A stretch of 64,000 bases of DNA from Halichoerus grypus (taxonomy: Eukaryota; Chordata; Mammalia; Carnivora; Phocidae), in assembly GCF_964656455.1 (NCBI RefSeq), contig NC_135719.1, forward strand, positions 132,847,444 through 132,911,443. Direction: 5' to 3'. Shown piece after piece: positions 1 through 13,870 of the stretch. The stretch's first letter is position 1, and every line of letters starts with the position of its first letter. The notes beneath the pieces were generated by a model. That model saw only the letters and a program-made list of their open reading frames with translations, had not been told where the DNA came from and searched no databases. Position numbers and translations under genes: made by a program.

Positions 1-1986
1 ATTGAACTCAAGAGAATCATAAGGACAGTTTATATCCTCGAATAAATGAAATACATTTTTAATGTAAAATATGGAGGATTTGAAGAAAGAGATAGCAGTT
101 TAGGTGGCCATGAAGTTAACATTAGCAATGTATTCATTCATGTATTCTATCAATATTTATTGGATGCTAACTAGATGCCAAGCACGTGCAAGGACCTGGA
201 GAATTTATTCTGATGGGACAGATAATAAATCATGGGAGGATCATAAAGCCACATATGCATGGGGTTGAGGGAGCTAACCCATTTGAATAAGAAGCATCTT
301 TCTAGTTATTCCTCTCTATAATATCTCTTAAAATATTTTCTCTTTGGCAAACCTTTTCTAGTAGCCCTTTATACTCTATTTTCCTCACACCACCCCTTTT
401 ATTACTTTCTTGGTCTAATGTGGAGCTTAAAAACGGAATTAGTTTTGTTCCTTGGCGTTAGCAGCATAGGGCCTCATGCGGTGGCAGCTTGAGCCTCTGG
501 GAATGCGCACTTTCTCTCTCTCTCAGCAGCAGAGGATCAACTGGCTTTTAAACAGAATCATATTTGCAAGTGGCCAGCAGGTTGGAATGTGATAACAGCC
601 AGCAGACACTTCACAAGGGTTTTCTCAGCCAAATCTGGGAAGCTTCTGTCAGGCGCCATTGTGAAGTGAACAATCAAAATTGGTCTTGAGGGAGGGTCCT
701 TTCTCACTGCCATGGGGCCTGTTGACTAGACTAGCTGAAAGAAGAGTGGAGAGCCATATGGATTAAAAGAGAAAGAAGAGTTTGATTTTTAGGACAGATT
801 GCAAATTTTGCAGGCATTTCTCAAAAACAGATGCATTTTGACTATTCTGCCTCCATCTGTGTTTTACCTATTCTCTCTCTCTCTCAGTGTGCCAAAGAGA
901 TTTGATTTAAAGGCAATGACTGGGTAGCATCCTGACTCAACTTTTTGTGGAATCCATTGTATCTTTTCTTTTCAGAACGTGGCTAGGGTGGGGAGATTGT
1001 GTCTGTGTTAAATTCTCCCAATCAATTTGCCGCTTATGGAATGAATTCTAGTATTTTTAAATATGAAAATAATATTAAAATAATATCGACTGTTTTTTGT
1101 TTTGTTTCCCTGAATTTCAAGTGTTAGTGAGTTCTTCTAGTTAGAACATCACAGTGTTAACTTGAATAAGATAAATAAATGTTAAGCATAGTAAATTGAA
1201 GATTTATAAGACAAATAAATTATTTGTGTAAACTGAAATAAGTCATCCGTTGTTTGAAGCCAGACTCTGTCACCAAGATGATTTGGCAAGGACTGTATGG
1301 TTTTAAGGACAGTGAGACTAAACCAGGGATGTCAGAGTCAACAGGGACCTCTATTCAAAATAAAGAAATAAATAAAAATAAATGCAATTTACAATTGTTA
1401 TTCTCAAAGAAGAGCTTCTTAAAACTGGTCCAGAACTTGCAATCATTATTGAAAAAAACTGTAGAAGGTGCAGAAATATGTTTACTGGTGAAGTATAAAG
1501 TAGAACTTAGAAATTTTGCACCTCTTTTTTTTTTTTTTTTTAATGATGTTACTAGTTTTGCTTCTAGTAAAATAAACCTTATTTTAGTGGAAATAAAATG
1601 GCATAAATGTAATTTACTTTTCTGACATTTATGTGTTTGTTTTCTTTCCCCATTTAACTTTACAGGAACTATAAAACCGAATTAGTTAGAAAACCATTCC
1701 TGTGTTTAAAAATGTTGTTTGTGTAATTGGTGTATATTTTACTGATATGAGATCACCATTAGTAATAGCATTAGTAGATGCAGACTGGCATTCATATTTA
1801 AATGGTATCCCATTAACAATATCTAATCAGATATTTATGATATTGGTAATAGAATACATTTTATAAAACTGTGATTATGCTTTCCAGAAGTATACTTGAG
1901 AGTAGTATTAGAGCTTCCTTGAAAAACATGTCTAAAGGAGACAAGAAGTGACCAGAGCTTCTTAAAAGAAGTCTCAATTTTTTATT
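1..1986. other. No gene seen
   Basis: A/T-rich with a weak MIR/L2-like patch near 125-240 and a T-run near 1524-1541. Short open frames, including one at 1254-1625, look like chance. Confidence 0.6.
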
Positions 1987-2002
1987 AAAAGTGTATCAAA
2001 CT

Positions 2003-2190
2003 GGGGCGCCTGGCTGGCTCAGTAGGTTAAGCATCTGCCTTTGGCTCAGGTCATAATCCTGGGATCAAGCCCCATGTCTGGGTCCCTGCTCGGTGGGGAG
2101 CTTGCTTCTCCCTCTCCCTTTGTCGCTCCCTCTGCTTGTGCTTGTTCTTTCCCTCTCTCTGTCAAATAAATAAATAAAATCTTTAAAAAA
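2003..2190 (+). mobile_element. Can-SINE
   Basis: tRNA-derived head (ggggcgcctggctggctcag), CT-rich body, A-rich tail. The 15-bp TSD aaaagtgtatcaaac flanks it at 1987-2001 and 2189-2203. Confidence 0.95.
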
Positions 2191-2883
2191 AAGTGTATCA
2201 AACAAATGTTTAATATTTTTGTTTTGGTATTGTCTGGTTTTATTACATTTAAGTATGAAAAATAATTTTTTAAAACAGCAATATATTATGTTATCATTTT
2301 TCCAAATACTTTGAATAATTACTGCATCTGGTCCTTGGGATGATAAGGTAGACAAGGCCTTCAGTGATAGTTGTTTTCACAGAGGAGGAATATTAACATC
2401 TGAGAGATAGCCATCTCACTGTATGTATGGGTCTGAACCCCAACAAGATCCAATAGTTTTATAACAATGCAGCATTGGTGGACTGACCAGGGAGTGATAG
2501 CAACATATATGGATATTTTATAAAATTTAAAAAAATAATATGTTGTCTATGTAAAGGACATTATATATCACAGACCAAAGAAAGAAACTATGGATCACAA
2601 ATACCTTGTGGAAGAAAATTACTCTTTTGTTTAGATTATTTAAGCAAATCATCCAATCTAAATTAATTTAATCTATTCTTCAAAAAGTATTTATTGAATG
2701 CCTACACTTATCTAATTTTTAAATACATGTATCCAATTTTTAAATATTAAAATATGCAAATCAAAACAACATAGCTTATCAAGAAGGTTCAAATCTTTCT
2801 AGACCGCTGATAATATTGAATGATTAGTTTGGTCTACTTTTTTTCTGTAGAATGGGCCTAGTAAGTGTTATATACATGTATGT

Positions 2884-2884
<1 letters not shown>

Positions 2885-2924
<40 letters not shown>
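2885..2924. repeat. (CA)n microsatellite
   Basis: About 20 uninterrupted CA units. Confidence 0.97.
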
Positions 2925-2925
<1 letters not shown>

Positions 2926-4384
2926 CAAAGCAAGCACAGAAGGAGGAGAATCATATTTGTTTAACAGAAAACCTTCTGATAGGTCATTTTGGTTGTGGCA
3001 GGTTGGGACAACTGTAATGAAACAGAGCAGACAAAGCAAGACCTAAATTGCTCTATAAAATAAAGTGGGAAATGATTAAGAGATTTTAATGAAGAGAAAC
3101 ATGAACATGGAAGGGAGGGCTTTAGGATGAATTTTGAGTAATTGAGGACCATCATAGTGGGAGGTAAATAGAGGTTAGGTGGAAAATTTGCCCATTTTTC
3201 ATCAGGTACTGAGTCTATATCATTTGTTAGGCAAAATTATCAGCACTGAGAAAGCAGAAGTGAACAAGACATGATGTTTCTTGTAAGGTAATTCCCAATG
3301 TTGGGCATGAGGGTTTCCTATGAATATAGATGTCTAAAGAATGATCAGACATCTCACCCACTCGAAATTGTCTTATTGTCTTTCTTTTATGCAGAATCTC
3401 TGTGCTGTTTTGTCCTAGTCTGTTGCTTTTAGTCTTCAGGTAAATTTAACACTACTGTTGGTGTGAGTAGTATTTTGAGGGGGAGAAAATTAAGAAAGTG
3501 CAGAAAACTATAGCTTTAGATTTCACAAGAAGTAAGACAGGGGGCAGGCAGAAAGGCCAAGTAGAATTTGACCAAGGATTTAATATGAATAGAAAATCTT
3601 AACAAAGTTGATCATAAGAATATAAGCCCTGAATGGTCACAGAAACATTGGGGAAAGTAATGGAATTCTGTCAGCCGGTAAACAGAATATGAGCAATTAA
3701 AAAAAAAAAAAAAGAAGAAGAAGAAGAGTAGTGTAACTTCAGGTGATATCTGGGTTCATACACTTCAGAAGGTTCACAATTAAGATAAAATAATAAAATG
3801 TATTTAAACGACCTAGTTTAATGTCTGGGTTTGTAGATCACCAAAAAGGCAATGTATCTTCCGTTTGAGTCTAGGGAACAAATCATGGGCCACAGTAAGG
3901 ATGAAAACCCAGAAGTAATAGTCCTCATGTTTCAAAGTGAATGGATTTGATTATTTACCTATAATTCTGCCACAATGATGCAGATATGACATAAGTGTTT
4001 GCAAGAGGATTAGGGAATACAAAGAAAAGAAAAGCTTCTATGAGATTTTTGGAGAAAAAGTCATCACTTTACATTTCTATTAAATATTTTTCAGTCTATA
4101 GTCTTATAATTCTGGGTCTTAAGAGCATGCAAAATTAAAGCTCTCATAATTTTTCTCACATAGACTTTGACATCTAATTGTGCAATGTGAGTCAAAAGCT
4201 GAGAACACTAATAATTCCAGCAAATGGCAAGTTCTTAAATATTTTCAAAGTTGTTTCACTTGGTGATCAAGTCTTGAATGAAGGCATCCCTCATTTTAAT
4301 GTTCAACAGTATACAGAATTTTCTGTGGAAATTATGACAGGGAATATGCTCTAAGAAAGTTCCCAATGTCAATGTGTAAACTTA

Positions 4385-4406
4385 ACACACACACACACAC
4401 ACACAC
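4385..4406. repeat. (AC)n microsatellite
   Basis: About 11 units. Confidence 0.95.
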
Positions 4407-5899
4407 TATGCAAAACAAACTCTTACGTATTAAAATCAGAAAACGCAGATATACTCAATGCGTGGGAATTTCATATAAAACACTTGTTCTGTGATTTTGA
4501 ATTTAGGATTTTGCCTAGTCAAACAAAACAAAACAAAATAAAACAGAAAACCTAAAATTAGAATAAAGCAGGTTGTGAAATCTGAAATGAGATCCTTTTT
4601 TTCTAGGGGTGGTTGTCTGTATGTTCTTGAGAGACAGTAAAAGAAAAGATGTAAGCAGAGTATAAACCCAGAGCAATATTCAAAAAGGTTGAAATATGGT
4701 CTTTCCTAAGACTATATCGATATCATTTCATAGAAAAAGAAATTATGTTCACTATTTCCAACCAGGTCATTGTAAGAGAATCAAAATCAAAATAATAAAA
4801 TTTGAAAATATGATTCTTTTAGCATGTTTTTGTACATTTTGATTAAGATGCTTTGTTTAGGGAACATCATCAAATATTTTTAATAGTCAAAGGAAAAGTA
4901 ATGTTCAAATTTCTCCTAATTGATGGTCTTTTGGGACTGAAACTAGCCTACATATCAAAAATACTTGGATTTTATTTTCTTTCCAAGGGCTTTTGAAATG
5001 ATTTAGGTATGTGGAAATTTTTAAGAACATTTAGACATTTAAAAATTAAAATGATCTCAAAAAATTATTAGATCTTCAAGTAGCCACAAGAAAGCTGTCC
5101 TGTGTAATACCAGACTTAAGAGCATTCTAGGCCTGATAATTTCTCCCAAGGGTTATTAGGGAATAATATTGTGTGCCACTAAAATATTTACCATTTAACT
5201 ACATATTATCTTAAATGGTGAATTAACATCAGAATGGTGTGAGCTAAGATTTACTTTAAATATGAGGTATATTTCAGATCAGGTATATTTCAAATCTGGG
5301 GACACTAGTCACATTGTCATCTATAAGTATTGCCCTGTCAGAATTGGACATATGCTAGGCAGGGAAATGCATAATTTTAGTATAATGAGATCTTAAATAT
5401 AAATATGGTAGTTGGTGAATAACAAAAAAGGCCCCCAAATGTGGGAAGCAGCTAAGTATTTGATAGGAACTACACTAAGAACACAATATACATCATCTCT
5501 CAGATCCTCTTAATATTTAATCACCAGCAAACTATCTAGTGCATGATAAGCATTAGAAAAAATGAATCCCTATGTTTGTAGTAGGAAACTAAGATGTGGA
5601 TGCTTTAGTAACTGATCTAAGGGATTCGAAACTCCATCTTTCTGATTCCAAATTCAGATCTTGCAACCATAGAGAATTTTAGTCAGCAGAGTTCCTACTT
5701 CAAATCCCAAATAATCTATGGATTGCAAACTTGCCTTTCCTTCCAGGTCTGAGCATCCCTGATTTAATAGATGGATGATTCTCACACCATGACCAGCCCA
5801 GCTAAGCCTTCATTGGGTATCATCATTTCATAGATTGACTTAAGAATAACTACAATTATGGGTGAAGTCACTTTGTACTAGACACTAACTAGTTGAAGA

Positions 5900-6095
5900 G
5901 TAAAACGTATTTTCTCACATAGTGCTAAGAAGAGTCTTATGAGGTAGGTAATATTGACTGCTTTTTTGCATGTGAGGAAACTTGATTTTAGATAAATTAA
6001 GCTAATAGCTGAAGTCCCAATCTAGTCAGAGATTCAAATAGGACACAAACCCAGGTTTTCTGATTCCAAAGTCCTTCATGTCAACACTGATGCTG
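5900..6095 (+). mobile_element. MIR relic
   Basis: Order of cttatgaggtaggtaatattg, gtgaggaaacttg, and aacccaggttttctgattcc matches MIR. Confidence 0.65.
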
Positions 6096-6382
6096 TATTC
6101 AGTGTTCTCAGGCCACAGCCCCAGTGAAGAATTTCACTGCTCTCTCACCGTCCAATGTTGGTACTGATGCTTCTATGGTCAAGAGGAAAGTGACAGAAAA
6201 CAGGTGCTGGCAAATATATATGATTGGTTTGCCTAATAGATATCAAAAGTCTCCAGATAGTACAATTCTAATTATTAATGTTTACCTATTTGTTTATTCT
6301 AATAATGTCAACAAACAATATTTTACACGCTAATTGATGGATGCCAGAGTTTGTCCTAATACTATGTATTTATGCATATTTT

Positions 6383-8440
<2,058 letters not shown>

Positions 8441-8760
8441 AACCATCACCACGGAGGGGGAACAGAACTGAGTTCATTACATCCCTGGAGTCCTTACTGG
8501 TTAACCTGGCCTGTGCCAAGGCCTGGCTGGGACTGCTCTGCTCCTGGCCCCAGCCTCCCCTGGGGTGGCCTGGCCTCAGAAAGGAGCCATGCGCTCATGG
8601 CTTGGTCGTATGGCATGCAGCAGGGGCTAGAGCTGGTCCCACCTCTGTGTCTGTGATGCCCAGGGCAAAGAGAAAATCTGCTGGAGTAACTTTCGGAAGG
8701 GCGGGGAGAGCTTACCAAAACGTTGATTTCAAAAACAAAATTACATATGGCATTCCATTT
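8441..8760 (-). other. GC-rich flank, possible 5' part of the CSK retrocopy
   Basis: Base composition continues as in the CSK pseudogene, but I could not align it with the SH3-coding part of CSK. It may be rearranged 5' UTR and exon sequence or host flank. Aligning it to a carnivore CSK mRNA would decide. Open frames here are short and give no recognisable protein. Confidence 0.3.
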
Positions 8761-8900
8761 ACATATCTTTTTCTGTTAGTCAAATTTCAGTTATGGGAAT
8801 ATATATTTGAAGATATATTTTATATATAATAAGAGACAGCTGTGATATATAACAAGACATAAGACTCGGGTATGAAACTGAATTGAAATATTTCAAAATA

Positions 8901-9089
8901 GAGGGTTCAGTCGTTAAGCGTCTGCCTTCGGCTCAGGTCATGATCCCGGGGTCCTGGGATCGAGCCCTGCATTGTGCTCCCTGCTCAGCGGGAAGCCTGC
9001 TTCTCCCTCTCCCACTCCCACTGCTTGTGTTCCTGCTCTCGCTATCACTCTCTGTCAAATAAATAAAAAAAATCTTTAAAAAAAAAAAA
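8901..9089 (+). mobile_element. Can-SINE, head truncated
   Basis: Begins within the tRNA-like part (ttcagtcgttaagcg) and lacks the usual gggcgcctgggtggc. TSD gaaatatttcaaaata / gaaatatttcgaaata at 8885-8900 and 9090-9105. Confidence 0.93.
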
Positions 9090-9346
9090 GAAATATTTCG
9101 AAATAAAATACGAGGAAAACTTAGTTTATCACAAAAACTTGGAAAGATTACTAAGTGAATTTTGCGGTTTAAATGTCTTGAAAATGTAATTCATACATGC
9201 TAATACACGTCTAATTCATCTATAGGCAGGGGATTTGAAATATAAGCTAATTCTTATCATGGAATTATTAAAATGTCCTTTATTAAAAATGGTCATTTTT
9301 AAAGCGACATTAAACTTTCATCCTCCCCAAAATTGTTGTAATTTTA

Positions 9347-9553
9347 TTTTTTTAATTTTTTTTAAAAGATTTTATTTATTTATTTGACAGAGAGAGACAC
9401 AGCGAGAGAGGGAACACAAGCAGGGGGAGTGGGAGAGGGAAAAGCAGGCTTCCCGCCGAGCAGGGAGTCCGAAGCGGGGCTCGATCCCAGGACCCTGGGA
9501 TCATGACCTGAGCCAAAGGCAGACGCTTAATGACCAAGCCACCCAGGCGCCCC
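9347..9553 (-). mobile_element. Can-SINE
   Basis: Full-length minus-strand copy with TSD aaaattgttgtaatttta (9329-9346, 9554-9571). It forms an inverted pair with the SINE at 8901. Confidence 0.96.
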
Positions 9554-9842
9554 AAAATTGTTGTAATTTTAAATGTGATGGTTTAAAATTTATTAATGGA
9601 ATAATAGAGCTTCATTAAGTTATTCAGTAAAATTTTACTGAGCAGTTACCACAGGCCAAGCCTAATGCTTGGTTAGGAGAATAAAAAAACGTACAAGAGA
9701 TAATCCCTGTTTTCAGCAAGGAAATAGCAAATCCAAGAAAGCATATGGGTTCCCCCAAAATTTCATTCAAATATGATGAATATTAGGGTTATAAACAGGA
9801 TATTGAAATAGCTTAAAGAAGAGGCATCAGAATCAGCAAGTT

Positions 9843-10040
9843 ATGTTGTTCCAGTTTTATTGGGGTATCATTGTATTAATTTAAGGTGCACATCGTGATG
9901 TTTGATATATGTATATGTTGTGAAATAATTACCACAATCAAACTAATCAACACATCCATCACTTCACACAGCTACCTTTGGTGTGTGTTGAGAACATTCA
10001 TGATATACTCTCAGCAGTACAGACTGAAAGTTTGAACCCT
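9843..10040 (-). mobile_element. Antisense L1 3' UTR fragment
   Basis: The sequence ttttattggggtatcattg followed by accacaatcaaactaatcaac and catccatcacttcac is an antisense L1 3' UTR. Confidence 0.55.
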
Positions 10041-10913
10041 TTTATCAAGCTATTTTAAGTGGCCAATTTAGTCTTTGTTATATATTATTTTTTGTATGGA
10101 GATTTAAAATATATATTATATCTAATTTGTAGCTGGGCACACTCAGAATGAATTCATCACATCCCGCTCCCCCCACGCCCGCACCCCCAGAATTTTACCA
10201 AAAAGAAAAGAGGTGACATCTTGCATGACAAGCCTGAAGTGGTTAAGGTAGCCCCTCCTCTTATAGCTCCCCCAAAGGTAAAGAAGTGAAAGGTGATGAG
10301 CTGGGATAAAAATTACAGATAGGATATTGTCAGAAGAATTTCTCATTCATTTCTATAGCTGCAAACACTCTTTTTTTCTCCCAAGTCCTTTTTATCTGCC
10401 ATTTAGCAAGAATCCAATTACTGAGCATGAGCTTACTGCCTCATAAATAACATCCTCTTAGCTTTCCAATCACACCATTCCAATTCTGTATTTTGTCAGC
10501 AAAAGTCCTGTTTTTAAAAATAATACTTTGGCCATCTGCTTACCCATATGTGCTACACATCACTGAATGTTAGATTCTCTGCAAATTTTATAGACGGTAC
10601 CACAAACTTTGAATGTGTTTTCTCTCATAATTAGCATTTTACAACCACATAAAATTGATCACAGGTAAACTGTTTCATTTTGGTGTGTTATTTTGATTGT
10701 AATCAGACTACTTGCTGGAAAGTGATTTTGTGGCCAATATATTTTAGTTATAAAGAGTTTTCTTTCCTCTTTTATAGCAAATATGTTATTTTAAAGGTCA
10801 CACTTGTCAGACCCATAAACTAAATCCCAGACTTGCAATGTAAGGCATCCCTGGAAGGATCCATCACTGTTTACACTGGGGTGAAAAATGTTATCTTAGC
10901 AGCTTCATCAATT

Positions 10914-11036
10914 TCAATGACTGATGGTGTCATTTGCAATCTCTACAATTGGCTCCTCCCAAACAAAAGGGAAAACAGCTTGGTCAGGGATTTGGTTTTC
11001 GTGTTCTTCTAAGAAATTGGTGACCATTTCCTTTTC
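10914..11036 (-). CDS. Candidate terminal coding exon, gene unknown
   Basis: On the minus strand a strong polypyrimidine tract ending TTTTCTTTTAG stops at 11037. It is followed directly by a frame open for 40 codons and closed by TGA at 10914-10916. The predicted peptide starts EKEMVTNFLEEHENQIPDQ and continues with FVWEEP, ending ANDTISH. It is acidic, non-repetitive and unlike L1 or SINE translations. The codon before the acceptor in this frame is a stop (TAG), as expected at an intron end. No AATAAA is obvious close downstream. I do not recognise the protein. It could be the last exon of a minus-strand gene whose introns fill much of the window, or a chance reading frame. Confidence 0.3.
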   Translation of the reverse strand, partial: EKEMVTNFLEEHENQIPDQAVFPFVWEEPIVEIANDTISH

Positions 11037-11907
11037 CTAAAAGAAAACAAGATAAACTGCAAATAGAAGTATAGTGGGATCTGAAGTTACCACAGTCTTT
11101 CAACTGAGAAACTGTCTTATTTATGGGTGAATTAGGGAAATTTTAAATCCATTGGAAGCCTGCCAAACTTAGGCTTCAGTGTTTTTGTAACACAACCATG
11201 AAGTATTAAAACCTTTCAAGTCCTGCTTTATTTTAATATCCCATATTTCCATGGCGAAAATGTCAGTTGAGCAATTCCACATGAAATGTGCAACACAACA
11301 GTTGCAGTTCACAATTTTTAAGGTACAGCTTGTTTTAGCTCTCATTCAGTTATAATGAGTCAATCCCTCTGTGTTTTATGTTTTGACCCATGGGCGTATG
11401 AGTGTCAGCTTCTGGATACCAATTTGCAAGACTGCTTTCCTTCTTTCCAAAACTTTGTTTCTTTCTTGTTTTCTTTTTTCCTGGAGATTTGTTTAAATTT
11501 TGTCTTTACAAAATTGGGAACTGTGCAATGTAGTTATTTCTTACTGGATTTCTTACCTGAAGCTACCTGGGACTTAATATCCTGCTCCCTTGCCTAGTGC
11601 AGCTAGGTAAGAAAAAGTTCAAATGTCCTAGGTTTTATTACCAACTTGCATGGCACAACTTTACTTTGGTGTGAAGTGCCCAGGTTTTCTACTTTCACTT
11701 TAAAGTAGTCCTCTGAGAATTCCTTGTCATCGTTCCTGGTCATTGATTCAATTCATATGGTGTCTTCCTACCCTTCTTCCCATGTTTTTTCTCGATTTCA
11801 ATTGTTTTTACTAGGATGGTTGTTTACAGTTATTGCAGTTCTATGTTTTCTTTTGAAAAGAAGGACCAAACGAACGAGTAAAGCTAGTCTTGAGAGTAAT
11901 TTATTAT
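11037..11907. other. No gene seen
   Basis: Unique A/T-rich sequence upstream of the candidate minus-strand exon; it would be intron if that exon is real. Confidence 0.5.
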
Positions 11908-11924
11908 AAGATTATAATTTACTC

Positions 11925-12096
11925 GGGGTGCCTGGGTGGCTCAGTCGTTAAGCGTCTGCCTTCGGCTCAGGTCATGATCGCGGGGTCCTGCTCCGCGGGA
12001 AGCCTGCTTCTCCCTCTCCCACTCCCCCTGCTTGTGTTCCCTCTCTCGCTGTGTCTCTCTCTGTCAAATAAATAAATAAAAATCTTTAAAAAAAAA
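11925..12096 (+). mobile_element. Can-SINE with internal deletion
   Basis: TSD aagattataatttactc at 11908-11924 and 12097-12113. About 27 bases of the body are missing between two CCTG repeats, bringing ggggtcctg next to ctccgcggg. Confidence 0.95.
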
Positions 12097-12484
12097 AAGA
12101 TTATAATTTACTCATTTTTGACATCTTTTCACAAGTAAATTAATAAAAGGTTCTTGTTACATACAAACTCTCTCAAATATGAATTTAAAAGGACAGCTTA
12201 ATGGAAAGGTTTATATAACTTAACTTTAGTTATATTAGCTGCTAAGAATTCTTAAGAGATTCAATCATAGCTAGATTGTAATAAAATTAAGGACTCATAT
12301 CCTGAATGTAATCTGGTGGGGCATATAGGGATACTGAGGACAACTATTACGATGAGATTTTTCTAAGTTTGTGCATCTATGTAATGGCCGTGAAAGGACT
12401 CTAATTCAGGACTTTTTACTTTTTACTTCCCTTTGTCATTCTTTGCACTGATGCTAGCTTAAATTTTGTTTGCTTAAATTTGTC

Positions 12485-12650
12485 ACATAAGTGCTGTACT
12501 ATACACTTTGTAAAAATTGTCATCTTATTTAATCTTGAAAACAAAATAGTAGCTATGAAACAGCAACTATTTTCATCTTATTTTGCAGATAGGAAATTGA
12601 GGCTTGTAAAGGTTAATATTTGCCTTTCCTGAATTTGTATCACAGGAGAG
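12485..12650 (+). mobile_element. MIR relic
   Basis: tcttatttaatcttgaaaac, then gcagataggaaattgaggct, in MIR order. Confidence 0.6.
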
Positions 12651-12691
12651 TAATATGAATATCATTTGTATCCATTGCTAGACTCTAAAAG

Positions 12692-12695
<4 letters not shown>

Positions 12696-12736
<41 letters not shown>
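12696..12736. repeat. (GT)n microsatellite
   Basis: About 20 GT units without interruption. Confidence 0.97.
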
Positions 12737-12738
<2 letters not shown>

Positions 12739-13636
12739 ACGGCTATATTTACAGTCTGTCCTATTACATGCCCAAAGGCTCTTAAGAACCACATAATTAA
12801 AAAGTCAGTTTGCGGTGATGAGGTTTAGGCTTACAAAAGAGTCTTAAGGAAGTCTGGGTTTATTCTAATTAAGTGAACTACCAGGGTGCTAAATGAAATT
12901 CTGTGCTTGGCAAACTCCCTTTGCTTTTGCATGGAGTTATATTTGTGGATGAAATATTCTGAGGATGAATGTTAAAAGCCCTTGTGACACCTAGACCCTC
13001 TCCAGAATTATTTTCTGAAAACACTCTGCATTTTGGCAGCTGCTTTGCAACCTGGGAGTGCATTTTAATTGGCATCACATAACTTTATGACTGAGGGATT
13101 TATTCTTCTCTCCACAAATTCCCTCATCTCTTTTAGCCTATTAGTTGAAATGTTTGAGTTAATAATACAGGCATTTCCCCTTCTATATTCTTTGGGGCCA
13201 TAGTGCAATGAGATGTCCAGTTTTCCTCCAAAAAAAAAAAAAAAAAGAGTGAAAATCAGCCTCTGCCAAAAAAGGAAAGTTTTGTTAATTTTTAAATTGC
13301 ATTTTCCCCTTTCATCATTTTGTTTTGATCTTTGCCTACTGTTATTTGGCCAGTGTGACTCAATAAAGTTGAGAGAGAATTTACTTTGATATCTTGTCAA
13401 TATTAACATATCAATACAATTTTCATAGAAGAAATATCTTTTGTATTACTGTCCACTGGATTTGTCTCAATAACTCAGACAATTTGAAGCTTTCCACTAA
13501 TTTTGAGTAAGCAGTTCTGCTTATTTCCCAGAAAAAGTACCTCGCATCATCAGCGACATACCTTTATTTTTTAAGAGGCTAAGCTCTCTCCTATTGTTCC
13601 CTGGATTTATATTTAATAAAGCACACAATGTGAAGT

Positions 13637-13870
13637 AGAAGTATAGTGACTAAGAACCTGACCTGGGCTTTCAAGTAAGATGTATCTAAACTTGAATTTC
13701 AATTTGGCCTTTTTGGCTTGATGTCTTTGGACAAATTGTCCTCTTTACTGTAGTTCCTTTATCAATAAGTTGACGATGAGAATGTTAAGAGTGAATGAAG
13801 AAATATAAATAAAAAAGCTTAGCTCAGTGCGTGTCCGGCACTTATCATGCAGTAAATTAATGGTAGCTAA
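13637..13870 (+). mobile_element. MIR relic
   Basis: Long MIR-like copy from tagtgactaagaacctgacc through ctttggacaaattg to ttatcatgcagtaaattaa. Confidence 0.65.

Larger units (their letters stand above)
2204..5890. other. No gene seen
   Basis: Mostly unique A/T-rich sequence with two CA microsatellites and an A-run/GAA stretch near 3699-3726. A weak MIR/L2-like patch lies near 3190-3270. Confidence 0.6.

Noticed and set aside
2824..3046. Cys/Val and Thr/His repeat peptides
   Set aside because: They are the CA microsatellite in translation.
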